In this document: positions 13,291-22,597 of the stretch, one piece after another | Position numbering within the stretch: the first letter of the stretch is position 1 | Layout of the letters: each line of letters opens with the position of its first letter | Source: Herbiconiux sp. | Lineage (GTDB): Bacteria; Actinomycetota; Actinomycetes; Actinomycetales; Microbacteriaceae | DNA: 56,380 bases | Assembly: GCF_023264855.1 (NCBI RefSeq) | Contig: NZ_JAHFUW010000026.1 | Span: 1 to 56,380, forward strand | Direction: 5' to 3' | Notes under the pieces: model-generated | What the model was told of the DNA's origin: nothing | Databases searched by the model: none | The model's input: only the letters and a program-made list of their open reading frames with translations | Position numbers and translations under genes: made by a program

Positions 13291-14151
13291 TCAGTACCGG
13301 TCGACCGCCGGCGGCTCCACGAACGGGAGCACCGCGCCGGCCGTCTTCTCCCAGGCGGCCTCGTAGCTGCCGTCGGAGTACGACTCCTCGAGCACGTCGT
13401 TGACGAAGTCGCGGAACTCGGTGTCGTCCAGCGCCAGGCCGATGCCGTAGGGCTCCTGCGTGAACGGCTCCCCCACCACCTTGAACTCGCCCTCGTTCTG
13501 GGCGGCGAGACCGGCGAGGATCACGTTGTCGGTCGATACCGCGACCACCTGGCCCGTGCGCAGCGGCTCGAGGCAGTTCGTGTAGGTGTCGGTCAGTACC
13601 GTCTGGGCGCCGAGCGCCTCGAGGTTGGCCGCCGGCGTCGATCCGGTGACCGAGCAGACGGGCTTGCCCACCAGGTCGTCTTCGCTCTCGATGGTGTCGT
13701 CGTCGGCGAGGGTGAGGATGCTCTGGCCGGCCTCGTAGTAGGGCCCGGCGAACGAGATGACCTCTTTGCGCTTGTCGTTGATGGTGTAGGTGGCGACGAC
13801 CAGGTCGACCTCGCCCTGCTGGATGAACGGCTCGCGGTTGGCCGAGACGGTCTCGACCCAGTTGATCTTGTCTTCGGCGATGCCGAGCTTGGCGGCGATG
13901 ATCTTGCCGATCTCCACGTCGAAGCCCTCCGGCGTGCCGCTCGGGCCCATCAGGCCGAACAGCGGCTGGTCGAACTTGGTGCCGATCGTGATCTCACCGG
14001 CGGCGGAGAGGGTCTCCATCGTCGAGCCGGCCGCGAAGGTGGGCGCCTCCTCGACGGGGACTGCGGCGTCGTCGCTCCCAGCGCATCCGCTCAGGACGAT
14101 GGCTGTCGCCGCCGCGAGTGCGATGATCGATAGCTTCTTCTGGTGCCTCAT
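13291..14151 (-). CDS. gluB: glutamate-binding lipoprotein of ABC importer
   Basis: Extracellular family 3 solute-binding protein. The signal peptide MRHQKKLSIIALAAATAIVL is followed by lipobox LSGC, so it should be lipid-anchored on the outer face of the membrane. The mature part starts with typical SBP_bac_3 features: GEITIGTKFDQPLFG, GFDVEIGKIIAAKLG, VDLVVATYTIN. It has 286 residues. I chose the ATG at 14149-14151 because it carries a GAGAGG site and a clean signal peptide. The frame extends to 14175 but that adds residues ahead of the signal peptide. Confidence 0.9.
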   Translation of the reverse strand: MRHQKKLSIIALAAATAIVLSGCAGSDDAAVPVEEAPTFAAGSTMETLSAAGEITIGTKFDQPLFGLMGPSGTPEGFDVEIGKIIAAKLGIAEDKINWVETVSANREPFIQQGEVDLVVATYTINDKRKEVISFAGPYYEAGQSILTLADDDTIESEDDLVGKPVCSVTGSTPAANLEALGAQTVLTDTYTNCLEPLRTGQVVAVSTDNVILAGLAAQNEGEFKVVGEPFTQEPYGIGLALDDTEFRDFVNDVLEESYSDGSYEAAWEKTAGAVLPFVEPPAVDRY

Positions 14152-14192
14152 CGGTCTACCTCTCGTGTTGTGCACTGGTCTTGTGTGCGATG

Positions 14193-14218
14193 GCCCGCCT
14201 CATGGCTGTGCGGCGGGC
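14193..14218 (-). other. small hairpin between gluA and gluB
   Basis: GCCCGCC (14193-14199) pairs with GGCGGGC (14212-14218) around a 12-base loop, in the 77-base gap between gluA and gluB. There is no T tract. It may stabilise or separate parts of the polycistronic mRNA. Confidence 0.4.
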
Positions 14219-14228
14219 TGGTACCCGC

Positions 14229-15017
<789 letters not shown>

Positions 15018-15121
15018 GGGGCTTACCCAATCACAACCTTAAGGGGGGTCGCAATGAGTAATCACTGCTCGTAACCGAAGCGAAACACCGTTCATAGACG
15101 TTTCACACGAACCGCACACGG

Positions 15122-15922
15122 TCAGGAGCGCTGCGCGAACGCGCTCTCATAGAGGCACACGGAGGCGGCCGTGGCGAGGTTCAGTGACTCGGCCTGCCCG
15201 TAGATCGGCAGCGAGACGGCGCGATCGACGAGGGTCAGGTAGTCGTCGGGCAGACCCCGGGCCTCGTTCCCGAAAACCCAGGCCGTGCGAGCGCCGAGCA
15301 GTCCGGCGGTACGCACATCGAGCAGGTCGTCACCCTTGATGTCCGCGGCGAGCGTCTGCAGCCCTTCGGCGCGAGCGCGGGAGACCACGTCTTCGAGGGT
15401 GGCCTCGACCGCGACCGGAAGGTGGAACAGCGACCCGGTGGTGGAGCGCACGACCTTGGGGTTGTAGAGGTCGACCGAGCGGCCGGTCAGGATGACCGCA
15501 TCCGCCCCCGCCGCATCCGCTGCCCGGATGATGGTGCCGGCGTTGCCCGGATCGCGTACCTCTTCGAGCACGGCGATCAGGCGCGGCGAGGCGGCGAAGA
15601 TGTCTTTCACCGCCGTGGGGAACTGGCGGCAGACCGCCACGAAGCCCTGGGGGGTGACCGTATCGGCCATCGTGTCGAGCACCTGCTCGGTGACGAATTC
15701 GACCTCGAGGTCGGCCGCCTCGGCCCGCTCGGCGATGTCGCCGTACCGCTCCAGCGCCGTCGGGGTGGCGAACAGGTCGACCACCAGTTCGGGACGGAAG
15801 GTCAGGGCCTCGGTGACGGCCTGCGGGCCTTCCAAGAGAAAGAGCCCGGTCTCGGACCGGGCTCCTTTCTTGGCGAGTTTCGCCACGGCCCGGACGCGAG
15901 GTGATCGCGGATTGTCCAGCAT
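15122..15922 (-). CDS. SpoU/TrmH-family RNA 2'-O-methyltransferase
   Basis: SPOUT-fold methyltransferase, about 266 residues. An N-terminal substrate-binding domain (about 1-95, with FLLEGPQAVTEAL) is followed by the SpoU domain with the three classic motifs: VRDPGNAGTIIRAADAAGAD, WVFGNEARGLP and LPIYGQAESLNLATAASVCLYE. In Actinobacteria this gene usually sits between rplT and pheS (TsnR/RlmB-like), as here except for the inserted gluABCD. The target nucleotide cannot be read from the sequence. I chose ATG 15920-15922, because the alternative GTG at 15931 falls within a -10-like TAGAGT. Confidence 0.88.
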   Translation of the reverse strand: MLDNPRSPRVRAVAKLAKKGARSETGLFLLEGPQAVTEALTFRPELVVDLFATPTALERYGDIAERAEAADLEVEFVTEQVLDTMADTVTPQGFVAVCRQFPTAVKDIFAASPRLIAVLEEVRDPGNAGTIIRAADAAGADAVILTGRSVDLYNPKVVRSTTGSLFHLPVAVEATLEDVVSRARAEGLQTLAADIKGDDLLDVRTAGLLGARTAWVFGNEARGLPDDYLTLVDRAVSLPIYGQAESLNLATAASVCLYESAFAQRS

Positions 15923-15929
15923 GTGGCTC

Positions 15930-15935
15930 ACTCTA
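15930..15935 (-). promoter_or_regulatory. -10 element before the SpoU methyltransferase gene
   Basis: TAGAGT on the minus strand, seven bases before ATG 15920-15922 and after the rplT stop. It suggests a leaderless internal transcript for the methyltransferase in addition to read-through from rplT. Confidence 0.4.
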
Positions 15936-15957
15936 TTCGGTTGTCAGGAACAGCTGC

Positions 15958-16344
15958 CTACGCGGCGGTCTTCGGCGCCGAGGTGTCGGCGGGAAGGGCG
16001 GCCTTGGCGCTCGCGACGATGGCCGCGAAGGTGGCGGGCTCGTTCACGGCGAGCTCGGCCAGGATGCGGCGGTCGACCTCGATGCCGGCCAGGGCCAGAC
16101 CCTGGATGAAGCGGTTGTAGGTGAGGCCGTTCGCACGCGAGGCGGCGTTGATGCGCTGGATCCACAGGCGGCGGAAGTCGCCCTTGCGCGCACGGCGGTC
16201 ACGGTAGGAGTAGACGAGGGAGTGAGTGACCTGCTCCTTGGCCTTGCGGTAGAGGCGCGACCGCTGACCGCGGTAGCCCTCGGCGCGTTCGAGGATGACG
16301 CGACGCTTCTTGTGAGCGTTGACCGCCCTTTTGACTCTTGCCAT
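15958..16344 (-). CDS. rplT: 50S ribosomal protein L20
   Basis: 128 residues. [20 protein letters not shown], the very basic N-terminal arm, then the globular domain with [21 protein letters not shown], match L20 throughout. A short Ala/Pro/Lys tail (about 113-128) extends beyond the core. L20 binds 23S rRNA early in assembly and in some bacteria represses its own operon; no L20 pseudoknot site is evident here. Confidence 0.97.
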   Translation of the reverse strand: MARVKRAVNAHKKRRVILERAEGYRGQRSRLYRKAKEQVTHSLVYSYRDRRARKGDFRRLWIQRINAASRANGLTYNRFIQGLALAGIEVDRRILAELAVNEPATFAAIVASAKAALPADTSAPKTAA

Positions 16345-16386
16345 TGTTCTGTTCCTTCTGGTTTCGGTCGGCTGCTGTAGTGGTGA

Positions 16387-16581
16387 CTACAGGCCGAGAA
16401 GCTTCTTGGCGACCTTGGTGTCGGCCTTGGACAGCACCTGGTCTTTGTTCAGGCGAGCCTTGCGCCCCGGGGCCTTGACCTCCAGGTTGTGGCGCATGCC
16501 GGCCTGCTGCTTCACGAGCTTGCCGGTTCCGGTGACCTTGAAACGCTTCTTGGCACCGGAGTGCGTCTTCATCTTGGGCAT
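16387..16581 (-). CDS. rpmI: 50S ribosomal protein L35
   Basis: 64 residues, starting [20 protein letters not shown] and ending in the basic, L35-typical [25 protein letters not shown]. Middle gene of the conserved infC-rpmI-rplT unit, with gaps of 64 and 42 bases to its neighbours. Confidence 0.97.
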   Translation of the reverse strand: MPKMKTHSGAKKRFKVTGTGKLVKQQAGMRHNLEVKAPGRKARLNKDQVLSKADTKVAKKLLGL

Positions 16582-16645
16582 GGGGTTCTCCTATGTCTTG
16601 TTCGGGTGGATGACCCGGCCGACGAGGGCCGGGTGGCTGGTGGGG

Positions 16646-17308
16646 CTACGAGGCCGAAGGGGCTTCGGTAGCGGATGCGGGCGCGGCGGCCGCAGCGGGT
16701 GCAGCGATCTCCGGCGCCTCGTCGTCGGCCGGGGCCGAGTCGTGGTTGCGGGCCTTCGAGGCATCGCGCTTGGCGTTCTGCTCGGCCTTGGCCTCGGACT
16801 TGTTCTTCAGCGGGCCGATGACCATGACCATGTTGCGGCCGTCGATCGTGGGGGTGGACTCCACGGTGCCGAACTCGGACACGTCTTCCGCAAAGCGCTG
16901 GAGGAGGCGGACGCCCTGGTCGGGACGCGACTGCTCACGGCCACGGAAGAGGATCATCGCCTTGACCTTGTCGCCGGCCTTCAGGAAGCCTTCGGCGCGC
17001 TTGCGCTTGGTCTCGTAGTCGTGCACGTCGATCTTCAGGCGGAAACGCACCTCTTTGAGGATGGTGTTGGCCTGGTTGCGGCGGGCCTCCTTGGCCTTCT
17101 GCGCGGCTTCGTACTTGAACTTTCCGTAGTCCATGATCTTCGCGACCGGGGGCTTGGAGTTGGGTGCGACCTCGACGAGGTCGAGGTCTGCCTCCTGGGC
17201 AAGCCGAAGGGCGACGTCGATACTGACGACGCCTACCTGCTCGCCGCCCGGACCCACGAGGCGGACCTCGGGGACTCGAATACGGTCGTTGGTACGGGGA
17301 TCGCTGAT
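16646..17308 (-). CDS. infC: translation initiation factor IF-3 (ATC start codon)
   Basis: Binds the 30S subunit and checks the start codon. Homology to IF-3 starts upstream of any ATG, GTG or TTG: the frame reads [17 protein letters not shown] before [11 protein letters not shown]. The first codon is ATC at 17306-17308, preceded six bases upstream by AAGGAG. Infrequent start codons (AUU, AUC) are known for infC elsewhere and let IF-3 repress its own translation. The N-domain (1-85), basic linker (about 70-90, [11 protein letters not shown]) and C-domain (90-175) are complete. A 40-residue Ala/Pro/Glu-rich tail follows. Total about 220 residues. Confidence 0.94.
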   Translation of the reverse strand: MSDPRTNDRIRVPEVRLVGPGGEQVGVVSIDVALRLAQEADLDLVEVAPNSKPPVAKIMDYGKFKYEAAQKAKEARRNQANTILKEVRFRLKIDVHDYETKRKRAEGFLKAGDKVKAMILFRGREQSRPDQGVRLLQRFAEDVSEFGTVESTPTIDGRNMVMVIGPLKNKSEAKAEQNAKRDASKARNHDSAPADDEAPEIAAPAAAAAPASATEAPSAS

Positions 17309-17314
17309 GCGTTA

Positions 17315-17320
17315 CTCCTT
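17315..17320 (-). promoter_or_regulatory. infC ribosome-binding site
   Basis: AAGGAG on the minus strand, six bases before the ATC codon. This strong, well-spaced site fixes the unusual start; the next usable codon (GTG 17255-17257) lies inside the conserved N-domain and has no such site. Confidence 0.85.
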
Positions 17321-17325
17321 AGTTT

Positions 17326-17343
17326 CGTTCGTTGTCACGAACG
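17326..17343 (-). promoter_or_regulatory. hairpin next to the infC ribosome-binding site
   Basis: A perfect 7-bp stem (17326-17332 with 17337-17343) and a four-base loop, five bases upstream of AAGGAG. It could expose or mask the ribosome-binding site, or act as a binding site for a product of the operon. Confidence 0.6.
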
Positions 17344-17500
17344 CAGAGGAATCCCGCACATACGACCTAGTGCATGGCCCGGAGGGCCAGCCATAAATAC
17401 TGCAGTGCAATGACCCGGTAACCTGAAGAGCGGTATGCGCGGGTGGGAGAATCTCCACTTTCGTGCTGAGACCAATGGCCTCAGAGCCGCACAGAGTCTA
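17344..17500 (-). promoter_or_regulatory. infC leader and -10-like promoter element
   Basis: About 190 bases separate a TAGACT hexamer (17495-17500, minus strand) from the infC start. The leader carries a second hairpin, TGGCCC/GGGCCA with a three-base loop (17375-17389), and a purine/pyrimidine region near 17440-17465 that can fold on itself. No -35 close to TTGACA is visible, so the promoter call is tentative. Long leaders ahead of infC-rpmI-rplT are usual in bacteria and often regulatory. Confidence 0.45.
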
Positions 17501-17536
17501 TCAGAGACTTTGCCGAAACAGTAAGGATCTGTCGCG

Positions 17537-17899
17537 ATGAGCGAATTCAGTGGGCCCGTAGACCGTGACGAGTACGAAGCCGGCGTCATCCGGGACATCG
17601 CGGAGGTGTCGGCGGTCGAGGTGATCACGACGACCGCGGTGCACCTGATGAGCGCTGCGGCCGTGAAATGCGGCCTCTCCGACGACCCCGAGAACGAGAC
17701 CGACCTCGACGAGGCGCGCAAGCTGATCATCGCCCTCGCCGGGCTGGTCACGGCCTCGGCCTCGGAGATCGGCGACCAGCACGCCCGGAGCCTCCGCGAC
17801 GGGCTGCGCTCGCTGCAGCTGGCCTTCCGCGAGGCCTCGACCTACCCCGACCCGATCGGGCAGGGCCCGGGCGAGAAGTACACCGGCCCCGTCAGCTGA
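17537..17899 (+). CDS. DUF1844 family protein
   Basis: 120 residues, divergent from infC. The DUF1844 core is recognisable: VITTTAVHLMSAAAVKCGL (about 29-47) and DLDEARKLIIALAGLVTASASEIGDQHARSLRDGLRSLQLAFREAS (about 56-101), largely helical. Proteins of this family lie beside infC in many Actinobacteria; their function is not established. A likely ribosome-binding site AAGGA lies ten bases before the ATG. The gene ends 16 bases before the convergent SseB-like gene. Confidence 0.85.
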   Translation: MSEFSGPVDRDEYEAGVIRDIAEVSAVEVITTTAVHLMSAAAVKCGLSDDPENETDLDEARKLIIALAGLVTASASEIGDQHARSLRDGLRSLQLAFREASTYPDPIGQGPGEKYTGPVS

Positions 17900-17915
17900 G
17901 GGCGGTGGCGCCGCG

Positions 17916-18776
17916 TCAGTTCAGGGCGGTCAGGCGCACGCTGAGCGAGTCGACGCGTTCGGCGATCACCGGATGCTCCGCCCAGCGGTTCTGCAGACGG
18001 CTCAGCAGCGCCTGCAGGGCCGCTTGGTCCAGGCCGGGTTCCAGCGCGAGCACGATCACCACTTCGGGTGCCCGCAGCCGGGCATCCGGATCTCCCTCCA
18101 CCAGACGGAGGCCGGCGACCGCTCGCTCGCTCGCGATCGAGAGCTCGAAGGCGTCGGTGACGTCGGCATCCTGAACCGGAGGCGCCCACGGCAGGTCTTG
18201 GGCCACGGCCCAGACCGCGGGGCGGCGCAGGGCGAACTCGGTGGGCGAACCCGGGTCGAGCACGATCAGCTCGGTGCCCTCGGAGGCCGCCGCGAGTGCG
18301 GCGCGGCGCGAGGCCACCGGGATGGGGCGCGCCTTCGGGTTCCAGGTGGTGAGCGCATCCACCGAGGTGAACGCGGGCAGCACCGTGCGGCCGTCCGGGC
18401 CCGCGACCGTGACGAGCGAGAGCTCCTGGGTCTTGTCGACGCGGAGCCCCGCATCCGTCAGCCCCTCATCGCCCGCGTGCGCGACGAGCGGCACCAGCAG
18501 ACGGACGCCGCGCACGGCGTCGACCACCTCGGAGGCCGCTGCCTCGCCGGCGTGGAAGCGCACGATCGCGTCGATCAGCTCGGGCGGCGCGGTTCCGTCG
18601 TCGGCCTCGCTGCCGTGCGACTCGAAATGCCGGCCCTTCCAGGGCTGGCCGGCCGAGTCGGCGAGCGAGGGATCGTGGGGAGCGCCTCCGAGCTCGTGCT
18701 CGTGGCCGTGCCCGTGATCAGTCAGAAGCCACGTCCAGCGCCTCGGCGAGCGTGAACGCGCCCGAGTAGAGAGCAC
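17916..18776 (-). CDS. SseB-like protein
   Basis: Protein with the SseB N-terminal-type domain, which in Actinobacteria is commonly found downstream of hisA; its role is unknown. Recognisable parts are [36 protein letters not shown] and the C-terminal [25 protein letters not shown] His-rich patch (DHGHGHEHE) near the N-terminus could bind metal. The coordinates use GTG 18774-18776, which overlaps hisA by 59 bases. The natural start may instead be near CTG 18723-18725 beside the hisA stop, since no ATG, GTG or TTG occurs there. Expected length is 269 to 286 residues. Confidence 0.72.
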   Translation of the reverse strand: MLSTRARSRSPRRWTWLLTDHGHGHEHELGGAPHDPSLADSAGQPWKGRHFESHGSEADDGTAPPELIDAIVRFHAGEAAASEVVDAVRGVRLLVPLVAHAGDEGLTDAGLRVDKTQELSLVTVAGPDGRTVLPAFTSVDALTTWNPKARPIPVASRRAALAAASEGTELIVLDPGSPTEFALRRPAVWAVAQDLPWAPPVQDADVTDAFELSIASERAVAGLRLVEGDPDARLRAPEVVIVLALEPGLDQAALQALLSRLQNRWAEHPVIAERVDSLSVRLTALN

Positions 18777-19464
18777 GGCCCACGATGGCGCCTTCGAGCC
18801 CCAGCGGCACGAGCGCCCGCAACTCGGCGAGGTCGTCGAGGCTCGAGATGCCGCCGGAAGCGATCACGGGGCGCGAGGTGCGCTCCATCACCTGACGCAG
18901 CAGCTCGACGTTCGGGCCCTTGAGGGTGCCGTCTTTGGTGACGTCGGTCACCACGTAGCGCGCGCAGCCGGCCTCTTCGAGGCGCTCCATCACGTTCCAG
19001 ATGTCCCCGCCGTCCTGCGTCCAGCCGCGGGCGGCCAGGGTGGTGCCGCGCACGTCGAGGCCGACCGCGATCGCCTCGCCGTACTGGGCGATGACGTGAG
19101 CCGCCCACTCGGGGTTCTCGAGGGCCGCGGTGCCGAGATTGATGCGCTTGGCACCGGACTCCAGCGCGGTCTCCAGGCTCGTGTCGTCGCGGATGCCACC
19201 CGACACCTCGACGTTCACGCCCTTGGCCTGGCGGATGACTTTCTTGATCACGCTCAGGTTGCTGCCACGGCCGAAGGCGGCGTCGAGGTCGACGAGGTGG
19301 ATCCACTCGGCGCCCTGCGAGATCCAGTCCAGCGCCGCATCCACCGGGTCGCCGTGGAAGGTCTCGGTGCCGGCCTGACCCTGGGTCAGACGGACGGCCT
19401 TGCCGCCGGCCACGTCGACGGCGGGCAGCAGCACGAGAGCCGGTGCCTTGTTGAACTCACTCAT
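18718..19464 (-). CDS. priA: bifunctional HisA/TrpF isomerase (PriA type)
   Basis: (beta-alpha)8 isomerase of histidine synthesis acting on ProFAR. 248 residues, with [16 protein letters not shown] carrying the first catalytic aspartate, the phosphate-binding [10 protein letters not shown], and [15 protein letters not shown] with the second catalytic aspartate. In Actinobacteria lacking trpF, PriA also isomerises phosphoribosyl anthranilate. Whether this genome has a separate trpF is not visible, so the second activity is inferred. The ATG at 19462-19464 follows a GGACAGG stretch. It lies 148 bases downstream of hisH, a gap in which I see no gene. Confidence 0.93.
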   Translation of the reverse strand: MSEFNKAPALVLLPAVDVAGGKAVRLTQGQAGTETFHGDPVDAALDWISQGAEWIHLVDLDAAFGRGSNLSVIKKVIRQAKGVNVEVSGGIRDDTSLETALESGAKRINLGTAALENPEWAAHVIAQYGEAIAVGLDVRGTTLAARGWTQDGGDIWNVMERLEEAGCARYVVTDVTKDGTLKGPNVELLRQVMERTSRPVIASGGISSLDDLAELRALVPLGLEGAIVGRALYSGAFTLAEALDVASD

Positions 19465-19612
19465 TGCCTGTCCTTGCTGTGCGTGCTGCGGCGCGCGCCG
19501 CGGTGGGCGCTTCGCGATCGTGGGGCCCGGGCGCCGGATGGCGAAGACCCTCCGCGATCGTAGCGACTCGCGCGGCCCACGTCGAAACGGGGGCCGCGGT
19601 CGTCTCCCGCGC

Positions 19613-20254
19613 TCAGCGCAGGGTACCGATCCAGTTCTCCAGCAGCCGGATGCCGGCGTCCCCCGACTTCTCCGGGTGGAACTGCGTGGCCGACAGCGGG
19701 CCGTTCTCGACCGCCGCGACGAATCGCGAGCCGTGTTCGGCCCAGGTCACCTTCGGTGGGCGGTGCGTCACCTCTTCGGTGAGCTCCCAGTTCTGCGCCG
19801 CGTAGGAGTGCACGAAGTAGAAGCGCTCATCCTCGATGCCGTCGAACAGTACCGTGTCAGAGGGAGTCTGGACCGTGTTCCAGCCCATGTGGGGCACCAC
19901 ATCGGCCTTGAGCAGCTCGACGGTTCCGGGCCATTCGCCCAGCCCTTCGGTGTCGACGCCGCGCTCGATCCCGTCGGTGAAGAGCACCTGCATGCCCACG
20001 CAGACGCCGAGCACGGGGCGCCCGCCGGCCAGGCGACGGCCGATGAGCTCGCCGCCGCGCACCGCGTTCAGCTGGTTCATGACCGCGTCGAATGCGCCCA
20101 CGCCGGGCACGAAGAGCCCGTCCGCATCCAGAACCGCCTGGCGCTTCGCGGTGATCTCGACCTCGGCACCGGCGCGCTCCAGGGCTTTCGCTGCCGAGTG
20201 GATGTTGCCGCTTCCGTAGTCCAGAACGACCACGGTGGGCCGGTCCGACGTCAC
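19613..20254 (-). CDS. hisH: imidazole glycerol phosphate synthase, glutaminase subunit
   Basis: Class I glutamine amidotransferase, 213 residues, supplying ammonia to His[17 protein letters not shown] at the N-terminus, nucleophile cysteine in [10 protein letters not shown], and the His/Glu pair in [12 protein letters not shown] near residue 195. Its ATG overlaps the hisB stop by four bases. The partner hisF is not in the window. Confidence 0.96.
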   Translation of the reverse strand: MTSDRPTVVVLDYGSGNIHSAAKALERAGAEVEITAKRQAVLDADGLFVPGVGAFDAVMNQLNAVRGGELIGRRLAGGRPVLGVCVGMQVLFTDGIERGVDTEGLGEWPGTVELLKADVVPHMGWNTVQTPSDTVLFDGIEDERFYFVHSYAAQNWELTEEVTHRPPKVTWAEHGSRFVAAVENGPLSATQFHPEKSGDAGIRLLENWIGTLR

Positions 20255-20856
20255 AGTGCACCCTTGGTGGAGGGCACGCCGCTCACCAGAGGGTCGAGCG
20301 CCTTCGCCTGACGGAACGCTCGCGCGAAGGCCTTGAACTCGGCCTCCGCGATGTGGTGCGGATCGCGGCCGCCGAGCACGGTGACGTGCACGGTCAGACC
20401 GGCGTTGAAGGTGATCGCCTCGAAGACGTGACGCACCATCGAGCCCGTGAAGTGGCCGCCGATGAGGTGGAACTCGTAGCCCGCGGGCTCACCGGAGTGC
20501 ACGAGGTACGGGCGGCCCGAGATGTCGACGACGGCCTGCACCAGCGCCTCGTCGAGCGGCACCAGGGCGTCGCCGAAGCGCGAGATGCCCGACTTGTCGC
20601 CGAGCGCCTGCTTGATCGCCTGGCCGAGCACGATCCCGATGTCTTCGACCGTGTGGTGCACGTCGATCTCGATGTCGCCCTTGGCGCGCACCGTGAGGTC
20701 GGTCAGCGAGTGCTTCGCGAACGCGGTGAGCAGGTGGTCGTAGAACGGCACGCTCGTCTGGATGTCGGAGACGCCGGTGCCGTCGAGGTCGAGACTCAGC
20801 TCGATCGTCGACTCGCTCGTCGAGCGCTCGAGGCGGGCGGTGCGGGGTGCGGTCAT
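20251..20856 (-). CDS. hisB: imidazoleglycerol-phosphate dehydratase
   Basis: 201 residues, monofunctional IGPD. The two metal-binding repeats are present: [16 protein letters not shown] with [14 protein letters not shown], and later [16 protein letters not shown] with [20 protein letters not shown]. It dehydrates IGP in histidine synthesis. It follows hisC by 51 bases and has a -10-like hexamer in that gap, so it may also be transcribed separately. Confidence 0.97.
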   Translation of the reverse strand: MTAPRTARLERSTSESTIELSLDLDGTGVSDIQTSVPFYDHLLTAFAKHSLTDLTVRAKGDIEIDVHHTVEDIGIVLGQAIKQALGDKSGISRFGDALVPLDEALVQAVVDISGRPYLVHSGEPAGYEFHLIGGHFTGSMVRHVFEAITFNAGLTVHVTVLGGRDPHHIAEAEFKAFARAFRQAKALDPLVSGVPSTKGAL

Positions 20857-20863
20857 GACGGCA

Positions 20864-20869
20864 ATCCTA
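20864..20869 (-). promoter_or_regulatory. hisB -10 element, leaderless start
   Basis: TAGGAT on the minus strand, seven bases before the hisB ATG. No Shine-Dalgarno sequence is seen. It suggests an internal leaderless promoter between hisC and hisB. Confidence 0.4.
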
Positions 20870-20907
20870 TCGAGGGATGGTGTGGCGACCGGGGTGCGGC
20901 CGTGCGC

Positions 20908-21993
20908 TCAGGAGCGGGCAGGCGTGAGTTCGCGCATCGCGTCGAGGAACGCGGTGGTCTCGGCACGGGTGCCGGCACTCACCCGCAGGTGGTTCGGGAT
21001 GCTGAGGTTGCGGATGATGATGCCCCGGTCGAGCAACTGCTGCCAGAGCTGCTCCGGGTTCTCGACACCGCCGAAGAGCACGAAGTTCGCCGCGCTCGGC
21101 CACGGCGTGTAGCCGAGGTCGGTGAGCGTGCTGACGATGCGGTCGCGCTGCTCCTTGATGTCGTCCACCATCGCCAGCATCTCCGGCGCGTGCGCCAGAG
21201 CGGCGACCGCCGCGGCCTGGGTGAGCGCGGAGAGGTGGTACGGAAGGCGTACGAGCCGCAGCGCATCCGTCACCGCCGGATCGGCGGCCAGGTAGCCCAG
21301 CCGTGCGCCGGCGAACGCGAAAGCCTTGCTCATCGTGCGGGAGACGAGAAGGCGCGGCCGGCCCTCGAGCAGAGTGAGCGCACTGGGCTCGCCGTCGGGC
21401 ATGAACTCGGCATAGGCCTCGTCGACCACCACGATTCCGTCGAAGGCGTCGTAGGCCGCGCGGACGGTGTCGAGCCCGAGGGCCGTGCCGGTGGGGTTGT
21501 TCGGAGCGCAGAAGAACACGATGTCGGGGTTCGTGCGCTCGATCCAGGCGACCGCCGTCTCGGGCGAGATGAGGTAGTCGGCATCGCGCTCCCCCGCGAT
21601 CCACTCGGTTCCGGTGGAGGCCGCGATGATCGAGTGCATCGAGTACGTGGGAGGGAAGCCGAGCACCGAGCGCCCCGGACCACCGAAGGCCTGCAGGATG
21701 TGCTGCAGCACCTCGTTGGAACCGTTCGCCGCCCAGATGTTCTCGCGGGTGAGGCCCTCGCCGAGGTAGGCGGCGAGCGAGTCGCGCAGCGCGGTGAACT
21801 CGCGATCGGGGTAGCGATTGATGGAGAGGAGCTCGCGGGCGACCGACTCGATGATGTCGCGCGCCACGTCTTCGGGAATCGGATGCGTGTTCTCGTTGAC
21901 GTTCAGCTCCACCGGCAGGTGCAGGTGCGGTGCCCCATAGGGCTCGAGACCGCGAAGGTCGTCTCGAATGGGCAGGTCGTCGAGAGAGGTCAC
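20908..21993 (-). CDS. hisC: histidinol-phosphate aminotransferase
   Basis: Fold-type I PLP enzyme, 361 residues. LNVNENTHPIPEDV near the N-terminus, the cofactor loop ANGSNEVLQHILQAFGG, the FFCAPNNPTGTALG strand, VVDEAYAEF and the Schiff-base lysine in SRTMSKAFAFAGARLGY are all intact. First gene of the hisC-B-H-A group. The GTG start at 21991-21993 has no ribosome-binding site but has TAGAAT six bases upstream, pointing to a leaderless mRNA. Confidence 0.95.
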   Translation of the reverse strand: MTSLDDLPIRDDLRGLEPYGAPHLHLPVELNVNENTHPIPEDVARDIIESVARELLSINRYPDREFTALRDSLAAYLGEGLTRENIWAANGSNEVLQHILQAFGGPGRSVLGFPPTYSMHSIIAASTGTEWIAGERDADYLISPETAVAWIERTNPDIVFFCAPNNPTGTALGLDTVRAAYDAFDGIVVVDEAYAEFMPDGEPSALTLLEGRPRLLVSRTMSKAFAFAGARLGYLAADPAVTDALRLVRLPYHLSALTQAAAVAALAHAPEMLAMVDDIKEQRDRIVSTLTDLGYTPWPSAANFVLFGGVENPEQLWQQLLDRGIIIRNLSIPNHLRVSAGTRAETTAFLDAMRELTPARS

Positions 21994-21999
21994 CGCAGA

Positions 22000-22005
22000 A
22001 TTCTA
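22000..22005 (-). promoter_or_regulatory. hisC -10 element, leaderless start
   Basis: TAGAAT on the minus strand, exactly six bases before the hisC GTG. It is one of the closest matches to TATAAT among the start-proximal hexamers in this window. Confidence 0.55.
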
Positions 22006-22043
22006 CCGGCCCTCTTCGCGCCATCAGCTCGCGTGAACGCGAA

Positions 22044-22076
22044 AGCGCCGCCCACCCGGGTGGGGTGGGCGGCGCT
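22044..22076 (-). terminator. terminator of the LysM gene
   Basis: A perfect 13-bp GC-rich stem (22044-22056 with 22064-22076) and seven-base loop, followed on the minus strand by only three T residues. It lies 40 bases after the LysM stop and before the hisC promoter, so it separates the SOS-type gene from the histidine unit. Confidence 0.7.
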
Positions 22077-22116
22077 CAGCGCAGTGGTGAAACGGCGAGC
22101 TCGCGACGAGCAGAGG

Positions 22117-22521
22117 CTACTCCGCGATGTCGGCCGGGATCGCGATGCGCTGCCCCGGCTGCACCGACGAGGTGCTGAGCTGGTTGAGGCTGCGGATCTC
22201 GGCGATCACGTCACGCGGGTCGGCCTGCGGAGCGAGCGTCTCGGCGATGCTCCACAGGCTCTGGCCGGCCTGCACCGTCAGGTAGTCGAAATCGGCGGAG
22301 CCCGCAGCGCCCGTGGCGACGGCCGAGCCGCCCCCGAACAGCGCGATCGACGCGAGCACGGCGACCACCGGCAGAGCTACGAGCGCGGCGAGCACCTTGC
22401 GACCCCGCGCGGTGATGCGCAGGCGGGTCGACGCCACCGGAGCGGCGAGGCGCTCTGTGGGGGCGGTGAGGGCACGGACGGTGTAGCCGGGGGCGGTGAG
22501 GTGCTGTGCTGCGATGCTCAT
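22117..22521 (-). CDS. LysM-domain membrane protein divergent from lexA, SOS-controlled
   Basis: 134 residues. A cytoplasmic N-terminus (1-45) is followed by one membrane span (about 46-70, [23 protein letters not shown]), then an extracytoplasmic LysM module (about 84-132: [19 protein letters not shown] ... [10 protein letters not shown]) expected to bind peptidoglycan. Position and layout match the gene divergent from lexA in Mycobacterium (Rv2719c/ChiZ) and Corynebacterium (divS), which are SOS-induced and restrain division. ATG 22519-22521 has AGGAGG four bases upstream. An SOS box covers its -10. A role as division inhibitor is inferred from synteny and regulation. Confidence 0.88.
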   Translation of the reverse strand: MSIAAQHLTAPGYTVRALTAPTERLAAPVASTRLRITARGRKVLAALVALPVVAVLASIALFGGGSAVATGAAGSADFDYLTVQAGQSLWSIAETLAPQADPRDVIAEIRSLNQLSTSSVQPGQRIAIPADIAE

Positions 22522-22581
22522 GATTCCTCCTGAGGTGTTCGCACCGACGGTCGGCCGGGACCGCCGGTGCGAAGTTATGTT

Positions 22582-22597
22582 CCGAAGATATATTCGA
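22582..22597. promoter_or_regulatory. SOS box (LexA operator)
   Basis: Minus-strand reading TCGAAT-ATAT-CTTCGG, close to the actinobacterial operator TCGAAC-N4-GTTCGA. It differs by one base from the box upstream of recA in this same window (TCGAAC-ATAT-CTTCGG), which is strong mutual support. It overlaps the -10 of the LysM gene promoter. Confidence 0.85.

Noticed and set aside
15081-15104. GAAAC/GTTTC inverted repeat upstream of gluA
   Set aside because: Only five bases per arm with a 13-base gap; too weak to call an operator.
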